Assembly: GCA_007449985.2 (NCBI GenBank)
Contig: VIIQ02000643.1
Location: 1-64,000, forward strand
Length of the DNA stretch: 64,000 bases
Reading direction: 5' to 3'
Origin: Desmodesmus armatus
Taxonomy: Eukaryota > Chlorophyta > Chlorophyceae > Sphaeropleales > Scenedesmaceae
Shown piece by piece: positions 11,120 to 23,824 of this stretch. The notes under the pieces are model-generated. The model saw only the letters and a program-made list of their open reading frames with translations. It made no database searches and was not told the DNA's origin. How positions within the stretch are numbered: the stretch's first letter is position 1; every line of letters starts with the position of its first letter. Position numbers and translations under genes: made by a program.

Positions 11120-14100
11120 TAGGTGCTTAGTGCTGGTGCGGCGTGCGGCTAAGGCTAGGCTGGGCGCGCGCGTGGCATCAACCGGGTGGGGGAGGGCAAT
11201 CTCGATGGCCGGCTGCACGCACCACAAAACACCGCGCTGACCACCTTGGCCAACGCACAGCAGCAGTGCAATGGCAAAGCTGAGAAACGTTCAAATACCG
11301 AACATCAACGGAAACTACTGCTGTCTTGCAGGCAGCGGGTCGGCTGGGTCCTTGAGGCCTCTTTGTAACGAACACTGACTGACTGCAGGCAGGGCTGAGG
11401 TTGCGTGCATGCTGCTACCTGCTGTCAGAGGTGTCAGGGCGGTTCGAGTCGCCTGCATACAGTGTTTGCTTGTGGTATGTGCATGTGCTTTCTCATGGAC
11501 AGTTCCTGTTCATGTGCTTGCCACAAGGCCGCAGCATTCCATGCTCTATGCCTTGCCCATGGACAGTGCTTCGCTTGCTTCATGTCATGTGCATGCATGC
11601 CCCTTGCCAAACCCTTGTTGTACCCATAGGTGTCCACTGTCCTGTCACTGAACCTGACTGAAGTTTTTGTGGCGCCTATGTTACTTTGGGGGGCATAAAA
11701 TATTGGTGTGCCCGGTTGCCAATCGTCGGCAGCTTAAGTCCCGAGTTGACGGGGCCTCTTGTAAAGAATCACACACACACGGGGTGACAGGGAATTTGTG
11801 TCGGTCGTAAAAACCTTTGTCCCTAAGTGTACTATGCTGCTGCTGCTGTTTGCACGCAACAGCTTGCACTATGCATACGCCAAATGCAAAGTTGTAGTAG
11901 TCAGTAGTAGTAGTAGTAGAAGTCAGTAGTAGCAGTAGTAGTGCACCTTGCAAACCATTCCTCTTTCTGCACCTGCTTTCACCCCCCCCTGAAGCGGCCC
12001 CAGCTGCCTGGGGTTTGACCCGTGCAATGATCCGTGTGGGCAGCACAGTGCGTATCCCCAGATGCAGGAACACAATATCAAGACGTTAAGGAACATTTTC
12101 ATGTGCCTTTGGCCGTCAGGAAACGTGTGCAGACTGCCCAACTTTGGGCAAACGTGTGATCCGAGCCACTCTTTTGCCGCCTGTCGTGCCCACAGATTTT
12201 GTCCCCAGACAAGCTGCCTTCTGTGGGTACTTGTTACTTATAAGATCATGTTGGCACGCCGCTGGCGCGAACCAAACGTGTGCAGATCGCCCAACTTTGG
12301 CCCTGAAGTTGCGATCAACACTCAAGCTCTCCAGCACTGTTGCAGGGCCGTGCAGTCGGTGATAGTATACTTGTCATGTCTGTTAACCCATTTGTTATGT
12401 CTGCAACAAGCTCAGGTGGTGTGGCTTGCTGCTGGCGCCCACAATGGATGTGCCATCCTCAAGGGACCTGCTCTCAAAGCGGCAACAAATCACTGCCTAC
12501 AGCACCGAAGCTTCATGTACCAGTATTGAAAATGTTTGGATTACGTTCCTGATGTATCTGCGTAGTTGATCTGCTTGTAGCAAGGGGACATGTCCATGTG
12601 CAAGGCATGCCTGGAAGGAGCCTGGGAGAGGCCAGAACCGCCCCGAATGAAACATGATATGTCTATCAATCTTGTTGTGTGGTTTCAAGTCATCGCACGG
12701 GGGCACCCCGGACTTTTGCCTTGGACAGGGTCAGGGCTTCAGGGGGGGTGCCTGCTTTGCTGCTGCTGGGGCATGTTGGCAACCTGCTGCAAAACAGCAA
12801 GTCTGCATCGACACTTCCAACGCCTGTGGGCGCATCAGCTGCTTTCGTGCACTAACTAGTCCGTTATAACGGAGCCTTGAATGTGCACAACTAACCCACT
12901 CGATATAGCAAGGACTGCACCGTTGATTCTGCGTATTGCATGGCAGCGACTGGAGCATTCTGTTCCAGATCGTTTTTCTGTGGTGCCCCGCTTACTGCAC
13001 CGGAGTGCAGCTGGCTAGCGGCACGCTGCACTGCATCAGAGATAGCAACCAGCCTGGGTTCGGGGTCTCAGGTAACCCAGCCAAGCCAAGCGGCTGGTGA
13101 GTGGGATCGGCACATGTTTCAGCATCCCCTGCTGGATATCCGCCCATACCTCGCCCGAGTGGCCATCCAAAGCTGATGCCTGCTCCGCTTGCATGCCTTG
13201 ACTGAAGCAAGCCTGACCGTCACTCTTGTCTGCTGATCTGCATCAGGTGGCAAACCCTGTGCCCTGAATTCATATGAGCTGTGCCAGGATGTCAACCCTC
13301 AACTGCTCCAATTTACTGCTGATTAGGGCATTAGTGCTTTTTTTGCCATGATTAGCTTCTTGCCGCCTGTGTGAGGTCAGTCTCACTTTCTGCTGTTGGC
13401 GCTTGGCGTGCTGCATGGTTCGTGCTGGCCAGCAAGCTGCCAGTGTATGAGACTCCTACTCTCCACTCTTGCTAGCTAGCTGATGCCAAATGCAAGGTAG
13501 TAGTAGTAGTAGGAGTAATAGTAGTAGAAGCAGTACGTGTTACGCCTCCAGTGCCTTGAGGTACATCCATCAAGGTTGCGGTCATTGTTGCGGTCCGCAC
13601 AGCGGGAGGTATGCGTGCTGTATGCGCGATTGGTGTTATGCTGATGGCTGAAGTTTATTTGCAGTCTGGCAGTTGGCCATGCAGCCTCAAAGCGTCATAC
13701 TATGGAATGTTTCATGATGGCAGCAGCTGCAAGTCTTCGGCCCAGCTTACAGCATCTTGGAAGGGGTCCTGGCGATCCTTAGAGGTTGGAGTCTTTCAAG
13801 GTTGACGGTTCAAGCTGTGAACTAGTGTGGAGCGTTTTGCTATTGTGGTGACTGGCTATGTGCTGCCTACGACAGTAAGCAGATTCTGCTGGTTCATTTA
13901 CTACCTGACCGATCAGGCACAGTGGTTCCCTTTGGTGACATTTGGTGTGGTGCGGGCACTGGTCTAAGGCATTTTTGCCGTCCAGGCATGGCGCTTGCCT
14001 CTTGGAGTGGTCCCATCCTGGCCTCAGGCCATCGGATGCCGTTTGGCATATTGTTTCTTAGCTGTACTCTTTGCCCGGTGATCGACTGGCCGTCCAGGCT

Positions 14101-15957
14101 TCGTGATGTAGTAAGCCGCTATATATGTATGTAACGCAGGCACAGTGAGAAGGAGCAACCACAGTGCCATCTGACCACAGCAGGAGCAGAAGCTCTCCAT
14201 CAAGGTACAGATGGTGGGCATTCATAGTGATATATAGATATTTATATTCAATATGTAAGTAGGTAAGTATCTACGCCTATGGCGAACCACTGGCGTAACG
14301 AGCTGAGAGGGGTGTGCATGTCTACATGCTTGACCACCGCACCCCCCACCTGACCCCTCCAGCCCGAGGGCTTCGTGATCTTTGTAGTGACATTCACTGT
14401 GTGCAGATGCTACTGGCCTTTGACGTTTTTTTGGCAGTGTACTAGATGTATTAGATGTGAGCCTTCTAGCCGTCCAGCCTTAGTGCTTCCTCACAGTGAA
14501 TGTATGCAGACTCTACTGGTCCCGCCTTGGCCTAACACTGTGTTGCACAGTGTTGATCAGCTGTTCAGTGTGCCCAATAGCTGTGTCGTGTATTAGTGGG
14601 TTTTTGGTGATTTGCTTCCTGCTATGTTCTGGTTTGCACATTCTTGACCACGTGCCACCCCCTGGCCTGGGGTCCTGGCCAAGAGGCACAGTCTAGCAGT
14701 TGGTCAGTGCAGCCTGGTGCTTTGTTCTTGAGTGACATGTAGTGGGTTGCTGACTACTTCACACTCTCCTGTAGCTATCCTGCTGCCGTGCAGCTCCTCG
14801 ATATGTTACTCTTGTACCCAACGTCAGTGCTGTGATGGCTTGCTTTAGTACAGCTCTTCAAAAAAAGAAAGAATCCAAGCGCAGCTGCTGCCGCAGCACA
14901 ACCCCTGCGAGCTTTGCAGCAACTTGTCAATATACTTTACCTGTCACATAACGTGTTTTGGTTCGACATCGCAAACCTTGCACTTTGCTGCATGCTACTA
15001 GTGGTGACCATCGCAACCTGAATCACGCCACACTATGCAGTGTCGGTGCAGTGCCAGCAATCACGTGCACTGATATACTAATCATAAAAAACGTCACATC
15101 ACTTGCGCTGCTGTCATGTAAATCGCATGCATTGGTGCTGCAGCTGGCTGGGCAGCTGCACCACACCAACTTTGCAGTACTGGCAAACAAGAGTTTGCCT
15201 GACTGATTTGTGTCGTGTTGTGCTTGAACGGCTGTTCATGATCTGTGTCCGCACTACCCTGGATGACATGTGCTGGTGACAAACGCACATCTACGTACCC
15301 TGTATACAGGGCGCGCGGCAGCTGCAAAGCACACAAATGCCCTGACCCCACGTGGTGCTAGGTGTTCACCATGCGTGTTCACAGAGAAAGGGGCGAACCA
15401 AACGTGCGATGTAACTCACCAACACACCACCCTGCAAGGTGGACACACACTGCATACTATGATACAGATAGTATCCACACTGCCTGCTCAACAGCTGGGG
15501 CATCCCAGCTGTTGACACAGGGCATGGTCACGGAAGCACGGAATCAGCTTACAGGCAATTTCACAAATGCGAATCTTGCTCACCCTGCTGGTTTCTGTAT
15601 CTGTTGATCCTTTGCATCAAAGTTTGTACTGCCGGCAGTCGCTGCACAGAAGCAAAAAGGGAATCGAGATCAGCTTTGCCTTGAAAAACAACACACTTGA
15701 AAATACTCAAAATAAGATCAATACAGAGCTATGGCATGATCATGTGTGTTTTTGAAGCAGGGTCCCCAAAAACTCGACAGACTGAAACATACAGTTTGGT
15801 AGTCGGTGATAGCCATTTGAGTCATTTTTACTAAGGATTCGGTGTTGAATACCGCCAAGCTTTGCAGGCTTGATCGTTCACATCGCGCGTAAGCCGAGGC
15901 TGCACCGTGAAAAGACTGTCCGCTGTCTTGTCATCGGCAGGTGCGCATTCTGTTTGC
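11120..15957. other. Long stretch without a supportable gene
   Basis: It contains AGT-type triplet repeats (about 11898-11941 and 13497-13532), a pair of related 28-bp copies at 12121 and 12277 (AAACGTGTGCAG then GCCCAACTTTGG), and many short frames without domains. It probably includes promoter sequence for the glycosyltransferase at 15958, but no motif is clear. Confidence 0.35.
11898..11941. repeat. AGT/GTA trinucleotide microsatellite
   Basis: Interrupted runs of AGT triplets. A similar tract lies at 13497-13532. Confidence 0.85.
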
Positions 15958-17277
15958 ATGATGGAGAGTGGTACAGGGAGAGCTTGGAGTAGCTGCCTCC
16001 AGTGGAAACCAGCTGTCGGGGTCATCTGGGCGCTTGTTTTATTCTTTCTTGTCTGTGCCAGCTTAAAAAATGTCACTGACTATCAGCCTGTCCGGTTGAA
16101 ATGGTCGATGTTATCTACTGGGCACTCGGATGTCGGCTATCAAACTATCAAACAGCCGCAGGCACTTACGGAATCTGCAGCGGCTGCAGCAGCTCTAGAA
16201 CGGGACCATTTCAATGCGTCAGCCTGCCCAAAATGGATAACAGACTACGAGACTTGGCATCAGGCTCATCGAGGCGCACCTGGTGCTCAGTACTTGATCG
16301 GTGACATCCCACAATCCAAGCTGGGCACAGGTGATAACTTGCGAGGCTTTATGTATGCATTGAGAGTAGCAGCCGGCCTGCGACGCGTCCTGCTGCTGCG
16401 CTGGGAGAACCCAGGCACTTTGACGGATTTCTTAGTGCCTGGGTCCAATATCAACTGGACTTGGGAAGGCACACCGGCGCAGGCATTGCTGGGCCCCAAC
16501 AGGACACTGAAAAGCAGCGCAGACTTGGAGGTCATGGGGATTCCACGCATTGCCCGGACCTATCCTGACAAGCAGTACTTCTCCAACAACCCCAGCAACA
16601 AGACATTCCTGCTCATCCGCAGTAACATACCAGCAGAGGCGCCATGTGGCGTCTGCCCACCTCTAGGAGGAAGATGGTCCCTCGACTACGCCAGTGTCTG
16701 CATGTTCAGATTTCTGTTCAAACCTTCTTTGCAAGTGCAGCAGCTGACAGGCCGCCAGCTGGCTATTCTATACCCAGGTCATCTTGCCGGGAGCAACAGT
16801 CCCTCCTATTCTGCTGTACACCTGCGTTTGGGTAAGCTACATGGGGAGGCAGGGACAGTCAACAGAATGGCAAATCAAGTCGATACACTTGAAAAGTTTA
16901 TGCTGGCTGTATCCTGTGGCGCTGGGTTGGCAACAAAGTCTGACCTTGCTGCCTCAGGACGATCCTCCGCTCCTCTGCTCTTGCTGGCAGACCATAGTTG
17001 GGTCCGGAGCTTTGTTCAGCATGGCAGGCTTGCAAATGTTGTGTCTCCTTCTTACAGTGCTGTGCATACCGCACTCGCAACGCTGCAGAGTGGGTTTGAT
17101 GCGCACATGTCGTCTTTTGTTGATCTCAACCTGATGGCAAGAGCAACCTGCCTCGTCATGAGTCGTTCAGGGTTCAGCAATGTTGGTTGGTGGATGGGCG
17201 GTGGGACGCCATGCAAGACACTATTGTCGGGGTGCTATGCACGGTGCAACAGCAGCATTGCAGGAACCTGCACATGA
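15958..17277 (+). CDS. Type II membrane fucosyltransferase-like protein, 439 aa
   Basis: This is an uninterrupted frame from the first in-frame ATG (15958) to TGA (17275-17277). Residues about 19-36 (AVGVIWALVLFFLVCASL) form a single signal-anchor after a short N-terminus, the type II topology of Golgi glycosyltransferases. A luminal domain follows, with IPQSKLGTGDNLRGFMYAL (a G-x-G-D-N-L-R loop like the N-terminal sugar-nucleotide-fold region of O-fucosyltransferase-type GT-B enzymes), YSAVHLRLGK (comparable to their conserved H-x-R), and near the C-terminus CLVMSRSGFSNVGWWMGGG, resembling the serine/glycine acceptor loop of that fold. Cysteine-rich ends suggest disulfides. The likely role is transfer of a sugar, perhaps fucose, to glycoprotein or cell-wall glycan in the Golgi. 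Donor and acceptor are not readable from sequence. It shares architecture with the broken gene at 1337-3060. No introns are evident, which is unusual beside the intron-rich gene at 19.9-23.8 kb. Confidence 0.75.
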   Translation: MMESGTGRAWSSCLQWKPAVGVIWALVLFFLVCASLKNVTDYQPVRLKWSMLSTGHSDVGYQTIKQPQALTESAAAAAALERDHFNASACPKWITDYETWHQAHRGAPGAQYLIGDIPQSKLGTGDNLRGFMYALRVAAGLRRVLLLRWENPGTLTDFLVPGSNINWTWEGTPAQALLGPNRTLKSSADLEVMGIPRIARTYPDKQYFSNNPSNKTFLLIRSNIPAEAPCGVCPPLGGRWSLDYASVCMFRFLFKPSLQVQQLTGRQLAILYPGHLAGSNSPSYSAVHLRLGKLHGEAGTVNRMANQVDTLEKFMLAVSCGAGLATKSDLAASGRSSAPLLLLADHSWVRSFVQHGRLANVVSPSYSAVHTALATLQSGFDAHMSSFVDLNLMARATCLVMSRSGFSNVGWWMGGGTPCKTLLSGCYARCNSSIAGTCT

Positions 17278-19020
17278 GCCATGTTGAATACCTTGGAAAA
17301 ACATCAACCCATCCACGTGCATGCATGGCGTTGGCAACGTATCAAAAGCATGTTGATCTGCTGTGGCTAAGCAGACTCTGAGGAGTGACTCCGCTTGGGA
17401 TAAGGGAACAACTCATGATTCAACACAACTTATGTTGCGGCAACATCACATGGTGAAATAACTCCTTGCCCACTGACTAGCTACTGGCAGCTGCAGACAG
17501 GAGTGGCTGACACGATTGATCATGTATTGGAAGCACAAGACTTCCCTTGCACAAGTCTCACCCGGGACCTGACTTGGGCTGTCTTGTGTCTCTAGCGCTA
17601 GGCCCCCTTTTACATGCGATTGAGGTCGTACACTAACAGAAGGGAGCCTTTTGTCACAGCCTCAGCCCCCGCTCATATGTATATACCAAACATCAGCAAA
17701 TAGATTCGCCACACTGATAGAAAGCACACAGGAGCAGGAGCACACCAAGGAGGAGTTTTGCAGTAGACCCCCCCCCCCCCCGCTAAAAACACACCACTGG
17801 ACAACCTTGAGACTTTCAATAAGATGTTAGCTTCACAAGACCGCTGCTGTTGGTCCAGCAGGTTGGGTTATGGCCCCCTGTTCGGCAAAACTAAACATGC
17901 AGGCGGTGCCGTACTGCCATTATGGGTTTGACTTAGAAGCGTAGCTTCAATGGGATGTTGGGGTTCAAGAGATTGTTTGTCTGGTTCAGATGTTGGGTCA
18001 AGGCAAGACGCTGCTGGTGGGAAGGGGGGTGCTTTCACCACTCAACCTAAGTGACCCAGTACAGCCGTGCTTTCAAACTAAGCAGTCAACCTAAACCCTA
18101 AACCCTTGGCCTTAATAATGCATCATGCAAAGTCCACTTGCCAACCTCGTCATGCCGGATGGGGTCAGGTAGGCCTGGGAGTCACAACGAAAAAGCCCGG
18201 TCAACCAAAAGGCGCGATGTTTTGGAGGCCCTGTAGCATGGAAAAACACCATCCGATGCATCAACATAACTTTGGGAGTGCTGCACAAGCTCATCCCTGA
18301 CGTTGACCAAAGCAGTGACATCGCCTCACGTGTCAAGCATGCGAAGCTTGACACTGCTGCTGAAAGCTTCCTGTGGAAACCCGACCCAACAAAAAAACCC
18401 CTGCATGGCCTGTCCTGTCACGCTCCCTAAGTAGAAAAGGACAGCCCCCCAAAAGCCATCAAACTCTATCCCCCGCAGCATGCCACATATTGCAGCCTGT
18501 ATTGCAGATGCCCAAGCCAGCCCCACACAGGCCCCATGGCGCCAACTGCTCAACCAGCCTTTGATGGCCAACTACATCCTCCGCGCCAATGGAGGAAGCT
18601 CTATGGCGTTAACACCTGGGCCTGCAGCTGATATCACTGGAGAGCAGCAGCAGCAGCAGTGGAGCGTTGACGGCAGTTGACTGATTTGACAGCTTTGTGT
18701 TTTTGTATCGAGAGCCGTCTAGTGCCGAGCCTCCGAATTGGTCCAGCCCAAAGTCACATTGCCACAAGGGTTTTTTATTTTCCTCCACGGAGGTTTTTGC
18801 CCGGCATCCATTCGGAGGGTTGTCCATCTCGTGCACTTAGATAGTACGCTTGGGGATTTTAGGGTTGGTTTTCATCCTCACAAAAGCGTCAGGCTTCTCT
18901 GTTTTGATCCTCAGTATGTTGTTCCTTCTGGGTTGTTGTGCTATCTCCGTGATATCAGTGAATGGCTGGCATGAGCTCTTGAGTTTCATAGCTACAGGTG
19001 TAACTTTGATTTGACTTGTC
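17278..19020. other. No gene recognised
   Basis: This stretch probably begins with the 3' untranslated region of the glycosyltransferase. It includes a C homopolymer (about 17768-17781), a short telomere-like motif near 18089-18107 and a CAG run at 18644-18659. Frames are short and unsupported. Confidence 0.35.
18089..18107 (+). repeat. Short interstitial telomere-like motif
   Basis: Two adjacent CCTAAA/CCCTAAA units followed by CCC. This is too short to mark a chromosome end and is a plain interstitial match to plant/algal-type telomere repeats. Confidence 0.4.
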
Positions 19021-19024
19021 TCTT

Positions 19025-19290
19025 AGATAGAGTAGGGGAAAAGGAAGGGGGGAATAGGTTGAGGTAAGTTGAGGCAAATTGAGGTTGTGACTGGAAGTTC
19101 GGTTGGGGCTGGGGCGGAAAAAGTGGTGGGTCGGTACAAAGTTGTAACTTGGCAGGGTGGGGCCGGGGCGACGGGGTTCAGGCTCCGTGAGGTGCCGGCG
19201 AGGAAAGGCAGCACGTGGACGATGGTTTCCGTTTGTTGTATCGTGGCTATAGCATCGTGCATGCTTTGCCTTCGCCTGTCCTGGTCTTGA
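19025..19290 (-). repeat. Dispersed repeat with a conserved coding-like core (copy 1)
   Basis: Read on the minus strand it encodes HDAIATIQQTETIVHVLP and then AGTSRSLNP, followed by a P/T-rich tail. The plus-strand copy at 47030-47265 encodes HDAISLMKQTETIVHVLPSL and TSRSLDP. Similarity is visible at both DNA and protein level. It may be a mobile or duplicated gene fragment. The family is unknown. Confidence 0.6.
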
Positions 19291-19518
19291 CCTTCCGTCA
19301 TCTCGGCTCTGTGTCTGTGTCCCACATCTTTCAGTTCAAACAGGCACGACGTAAATAGGTTGATTGTCTTTTTGTTTCCGCGCGGTGTAGCTGCCGAGGA
19401 GCGTCAGGTAGTGCTGGTGCTGCTGGGTGGGCCCAGCAGTGCCAGCCTGGGTGTTGACGCAGCCAGTGCTTGGTTGCCTCCTGAAATTGCAGACGTCAGG
19501 TGAGATGCACGAGCTGTT

Positions 19519-19520
19519 GA

Positions 19521-19601
<81 letters not shown>
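19519..19601. repeat. (GT)n microsatellite
   Basis: About 80 bases of nearly perfect TG dinucleotides. The poly-His/Thr peptides read across it are artefacts of the repeat. Confidence 0.97.
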
Positions 19602-19602
<1 letters not shown>

Positions 19603-19925
19603 GTTGCAGCTGGCCGTTTTCGGTGGCTCATGCCAGTGTGTTCCTTGTGACAGGCTGTTGATCTGAAGTGTTTGGAGTTGCTGTTCCAAAGTGGACGAGC
19701 TTCAGCGGGGTGAGTTCGATGTTTGCGCGAGTGACAATAGGTGCTGCACGCACTTGTAGTGGTTTGCGTCTGAGGTGACTCGGTCAACCCCTGTCACTAC
19801 AGCGATCCCCGTTTCAGTCGTCCTACAGCGGCCCTAAACATGCAGACAATGCGGCGTGTAAAGTTGCAAGTGTACAGGGCTAAACTTTCGCGAAGGGCAG
19901 AGGGCAGCAGTTCCAGCCAGGAGGC

Positions 19926-22900
19926 ATGCAGCAGCAGCAGCAGCAGCAGGTCATGGCAAATGTCATGGCCTTGCTGTCTTCACTCGTGTGAGTCGGCGGT
20001 TGTTGCGTTGAAATGAAGGCGGCCTAAGGACGATGTGAAATCACCAGGGCCCTGCCAATTGTCAATTTGATGCTGCCTGCTTTATGCTGTGCTGTGCAGA
20101 GGCGTCCTGTCTGCCAGCACGCAGCCAGCGTGGTCGGTAGCCTCCTCAGGTGTGGCAGCAGGCACGCAGTGTGTCCAGGTCAACCGTGCTGGCTGCCAAG
20201 TCCAGACGAGCTACCATAGAGGCTGGGGCCAAGCGCTCTCTGCCATACTGGGGCGACGCTGGGGTTATTGGCGAGGATGGTTGCCTGCAGCCTGCTGACA
20301 GCATGATGCTGGTTGCTGGTGGTGACCCCTGGCGCAACATGCCTGCCGAGGCTGACGCCCTGCGTGGGTCTCAGGCGCTTTTGGCCTCACCGTTGCGGCC
20401 CAGGTGGGTCCTGGGGGATTCTGCGGGATGGCGTGTTCACCTGTGCGTGAATTTGTTGACGATGTGTTTTGTAATCATGCACCAGCAAACGCCACATAAC
20501 GGCATGTCATTGGCGGCGAAGCATGCTGTGGGTGGTGGATGGTGTCGATGTGCATGCATACACCGTGTTGCTGCAGGGAATGAGATGTGCTTTCAGCAGT
20601 GGTGTTGAAGGTAGAGGCTGCTTGTTCCTGTGTTGCAGGGTGGGTGGCACGGACACGGGCGGCGACGGCCCTGCAGTGTGGGTCCCTGTTCCTGGGCAAG
20701 CCTCCGCCAGGTTGTTGCAGCCGCCGTCTGAGTATGGTGGGCTGCGTGTGGAGAGGGTCGGGGTTGACGGCGTTCAGAAGCGAAGGTGAGGGGCATACTA
20801 GGGTGTATGTGGCATGCTGTTTGTGGAGGCACTGCCTGCAACAGTAGGGCACACTAGGCGGGCAACCCCCTTCACGCGAGAAGGGGTAAACCTTCGACCA
20901 CGCACTACGAAGCCCTTCACGTGCCGCACGTGAAGGGGGCGGGCCAGCGTGAAGGGGGGGCCTTAGCGACAGGCACGTGAAGGGCTTCGCGATGTCGTCG
21001 TGAAGGGGTTAGCGTCTGTAGGCGAAGGGCTTCGTGTTGAAGGGCTTTGTGTTGAAGCATTCTCTTTGTGAGAAGGCCTTAGCGTGAGGAGCTTCACACC
21101 GTCGCTGGGGCCGCGTACAGCGCTTGCTGGCGCTGCGATGCGCATATTGCAACGCTGACGGCATAGCTGTCCACATTTCAGTGTCTTTGAGCCGGGGTTT
21201 TGGTCTGGTGGCGTTTGGGCTTGCATAGCAATCTATAATTGGACTGCAGGGCAGGTCTCTAGAGCCAAAATTGGCAGCAGCAGCAGCAGCAGCACATGTC
21301 AAGCCAATTACTACTGATGTAGGCATGGTGACTCTCGTGCAATGACCATAGGGCATGTGATAAACTTTCCAGCACAACCAGCACAACCAGCATCAGCCCA
21401 GCTGTGGTGTGCATACCACCAGTGACCAGTTCTAGCACACATGCCAGAACTGATCGCGATATTGATAGCTGCGCCAAGTGACGCCATGCGCGCATGCATA
21501 AGGTATGATGGGCGTGAATGGAGAACAGTGAAGCTGAAGCCGTCCAGGGCATGCAAGCTAGCTACCTCTCCCATCAGGTGTATGCTGGCAAGCGCGCTCA
21601 TGTGCTTCAGTGGTTAGTGAGCATGCATGGGGTTGAAGCTGGCTGTCAGTGGGCATGTGCGCAAGCACCAACTACCTGGCGCATACTAACCAAGTACATG
21701 CATGCATGTGTGCCATGTGTCTGTGTGCAGGCACAAGAAGTGGATGCCAGCATGAGGAGAGCAGTAGAGGCTGGGGCATGGCATATGTGATGCTGGTGTT
21801 CCTCATGCACAGGCCGGCAGCGAGGCATGCTGCGCCTGCCGCTTGAGCAGAGGCAGTGTGCCAGCATGGCGGAAAGGCATGTGCACTGTAACCGCATTGC
21901 CTGATTGCTGCTTGCTTACATATACACTGCGGTACCATGCATGAGTACATGCATTGGTGATTGACAGGCGTTGTGTGTGATGATATCATGCGTGCCGTGT
22001 AAACCGCGTCCCATACACACAGACAGATATGCATACGCAGCACACTGATCAGCCATGAGCTGCAGTGCATGGGTTGTGCAGCATACACATGCCTTGCAAG
22101 ACAGCGTCCGGCGTGTGTCTGGGATCAGTACAAGGCAGTGCTGCTGACAGAATGAGATCACAACGAGAATTGGCCATCAGAGCCACCCACAGCCACCTAA
22201 GAACCCCATGCAATCTAGTGATGAGGGGTGAAGGGGGGGGGCTTCACAGGTGAAGGTTATGGGATGTGAAGGGGGCTGACCCCTTCACACCCCCCCTTCA
22301 CGCCCCCCTTCAAGTCCCCCCGGCCAAGGTGTGAAGGGGGGGGGGGCTTAGTGGTGAAGGGGGGTTGCCCGCCTAGTGGCAGTGGGGAACGGGGTGCGAC
22401 GCTGAGGTCTGTTCTGCTTGGCTTGGACTAGACAGGGGGTGCTACAGCGGCAGCCTGCAGTCCACAGTGCAGGGCTGCTGTGGATGTGTGCATCTGCTGC
22501 TTATGAGGGTGTGTCTGTTCACGATGTTCACTGTGCAGGCTGGTGGAAGTGCCGACGTGGCCAGGACAGTCCTCAGCCATCAGTGGTGCATCAGGGTTGT
22601 CGGCCTTCAGTCTTGGTTCACTGCCTGCAGTTGCAGGTCAGGGTCTGCCCTCCTCCATGGCCGATGACTTTGGCGAGCCCCCCTCTGGTTTGGCAATGCC
22701 GGATTGGTGAGTGCGCGCCGTGAGGCCTTGTTTGCTGCCGTTTGAGCTGGGCTGCGTGTGCAGTACACCTGTTAAGTGAAGCGGCAGCTGGATGGGCTTG
22801 CGACATTGCAGGTGGTCGGCTGTTCACGGTGCTGTGAGCGGGCGTCTGCAAGTCTGATGGGGATGATTGACAAGGTGCCATTGGGCATGCCTGCTCTTAA

Positions 22901-23824
22901 ATGCTTGTGCAGGATGGAGGGCGAGGCAGAAGAAACCGGCAGCCAGGACATTGGCATGGGTTTGGCTGGTGAATTGGACGCTGGGTTGGCTGCAGAAGAT
23001 TCTTCGAGCAGGTGAGACTGGGTGGGGATGTGCGGGTGGGAGCGCCTTGGTGTTGCTGTCTCGCAAGCTCCTGATGTGGCTGCGCAGTGGGGATGCTGTA
23101 TGGCAAGTAGCGCTGCATTAGGCGCCTGACAGGACTTCATGCACATGTGTATGTGTTGTGTCACAAGTGGGGTCCTTTGGTGGATGTGCTGACCTCGTTT
23201 GTATGATGGTGCCCTGCTGCCTTTTCTTCTTATTCTGCTGATGCCAGGCGCTCTGAGGCTTCCAGGGCCCCAGCCTTGCTCGGGTCAGCTGGCAGTCGTG
23301 CAGCAGCAGGGCCTGCCGCTGCAGCAGCAGGGGCTGCAGCTGTCGCACAGATAGCTGTCGATGCCCTCAGCCAGTCACTGCTGTCGGCACAGGAACGGGA
23401 GCAGGTGTCGCGTGCACAGCACACTGCGGCGCAGGTGGTCGTGCAGAAAGCAGTTCGTGACCTGACAGCTGTGCTGCATCTTGCTCAAGGCGAAGCAGGT
23501 GTGGTGCTGCAGCTGTGCCCTGCGGTCGTCAGCATTCTGCAGGAGGAGGAAGACCCTGACAGCGGGGCAGCACAAGTCCCCAGCCACCTGCTGGATGCCA
23601 GTTGCCGTGTTGTGGAGGCCAGGCTTGACGCAGCTGCGACTGCAGGGGTGGGTGCTGGCCCTGCCCCTGTTGAGGAACCCCTCAGTGCAGCAGCTGCTCC
23701 AGGCCCATCAACTGTGGAAGGAGGCAGTGCTGCTGCAGCTACTCTGTGCAATCCTCGGCAGACCGGGATGGGTGCCATTGATGTCAGCCTTGCTTGCAGT
23801 GTTGAGGGGAAAGGATACAGTTAG
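19926..23824 (+). CDS. Six-exon gene, 448-residue protein of unknown function
   Basis: Proposed exons are 19926-19987, 20170-20403, 20639-20785, 22539-22706, 22853-23011 and 23248-23824. Every junction is GT-AG and every intron interrupts a codon after its second base, so the frame holds throughout; the summed length is 1347 nt including TAG. Donors are strong (GTGAGT after exons 1 and 4, GTGAGG after 3, GTGAGA after 5). The protein starts MQQQQQQQVMANVMAL and has a basic stretch (LAAKSRRATIEAGAKRSLPY). A middle region contains YGGLRVERVGVDG and an acidic/gly segment with GMGLAGELDAGLAAED. The C-terminal third is Ala/Gln-rich and probably helical (QEREQVSRAQHTAAQVVVQ), which could be coiled coil. 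I recognise no family. The exon 2 and exon 5 acceptors are the weakest choices. Intron 3 contains a CACTA element, so the gene tolerates a 1.5-kb insertion there. Confidence 0.6.
20852..22378. mobile_element. CACTA (En/Spm-type) DNA transposon, non-autonomous, intronic
   Basis: The left end is CACTAGGCGGGCAACCCCC at 20852 and its inverse ends at 22378, with 19 bp perfect before a one-base C-run difference. The 3-bp target duplication GCA is exact (20849-20851 and 22379-22381). The termini differ from the element at 4164-7056 at only two positions in the first 19, so they are one family. Subterminal regions (about 20875-21090 and 22215-22350) are packed with GAAGGGGG/CCCTTCAC motifs. There is no transposase frame in the roughly 1.5 kb. 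It lies in intron 3 of the 19926-23824 gene. Confidence 0.88.

Noticed and set aside
18089..18107. Telomere or chromosome end
   Set aside because: Only about two repeat units, with ordinary sequence on both sides.
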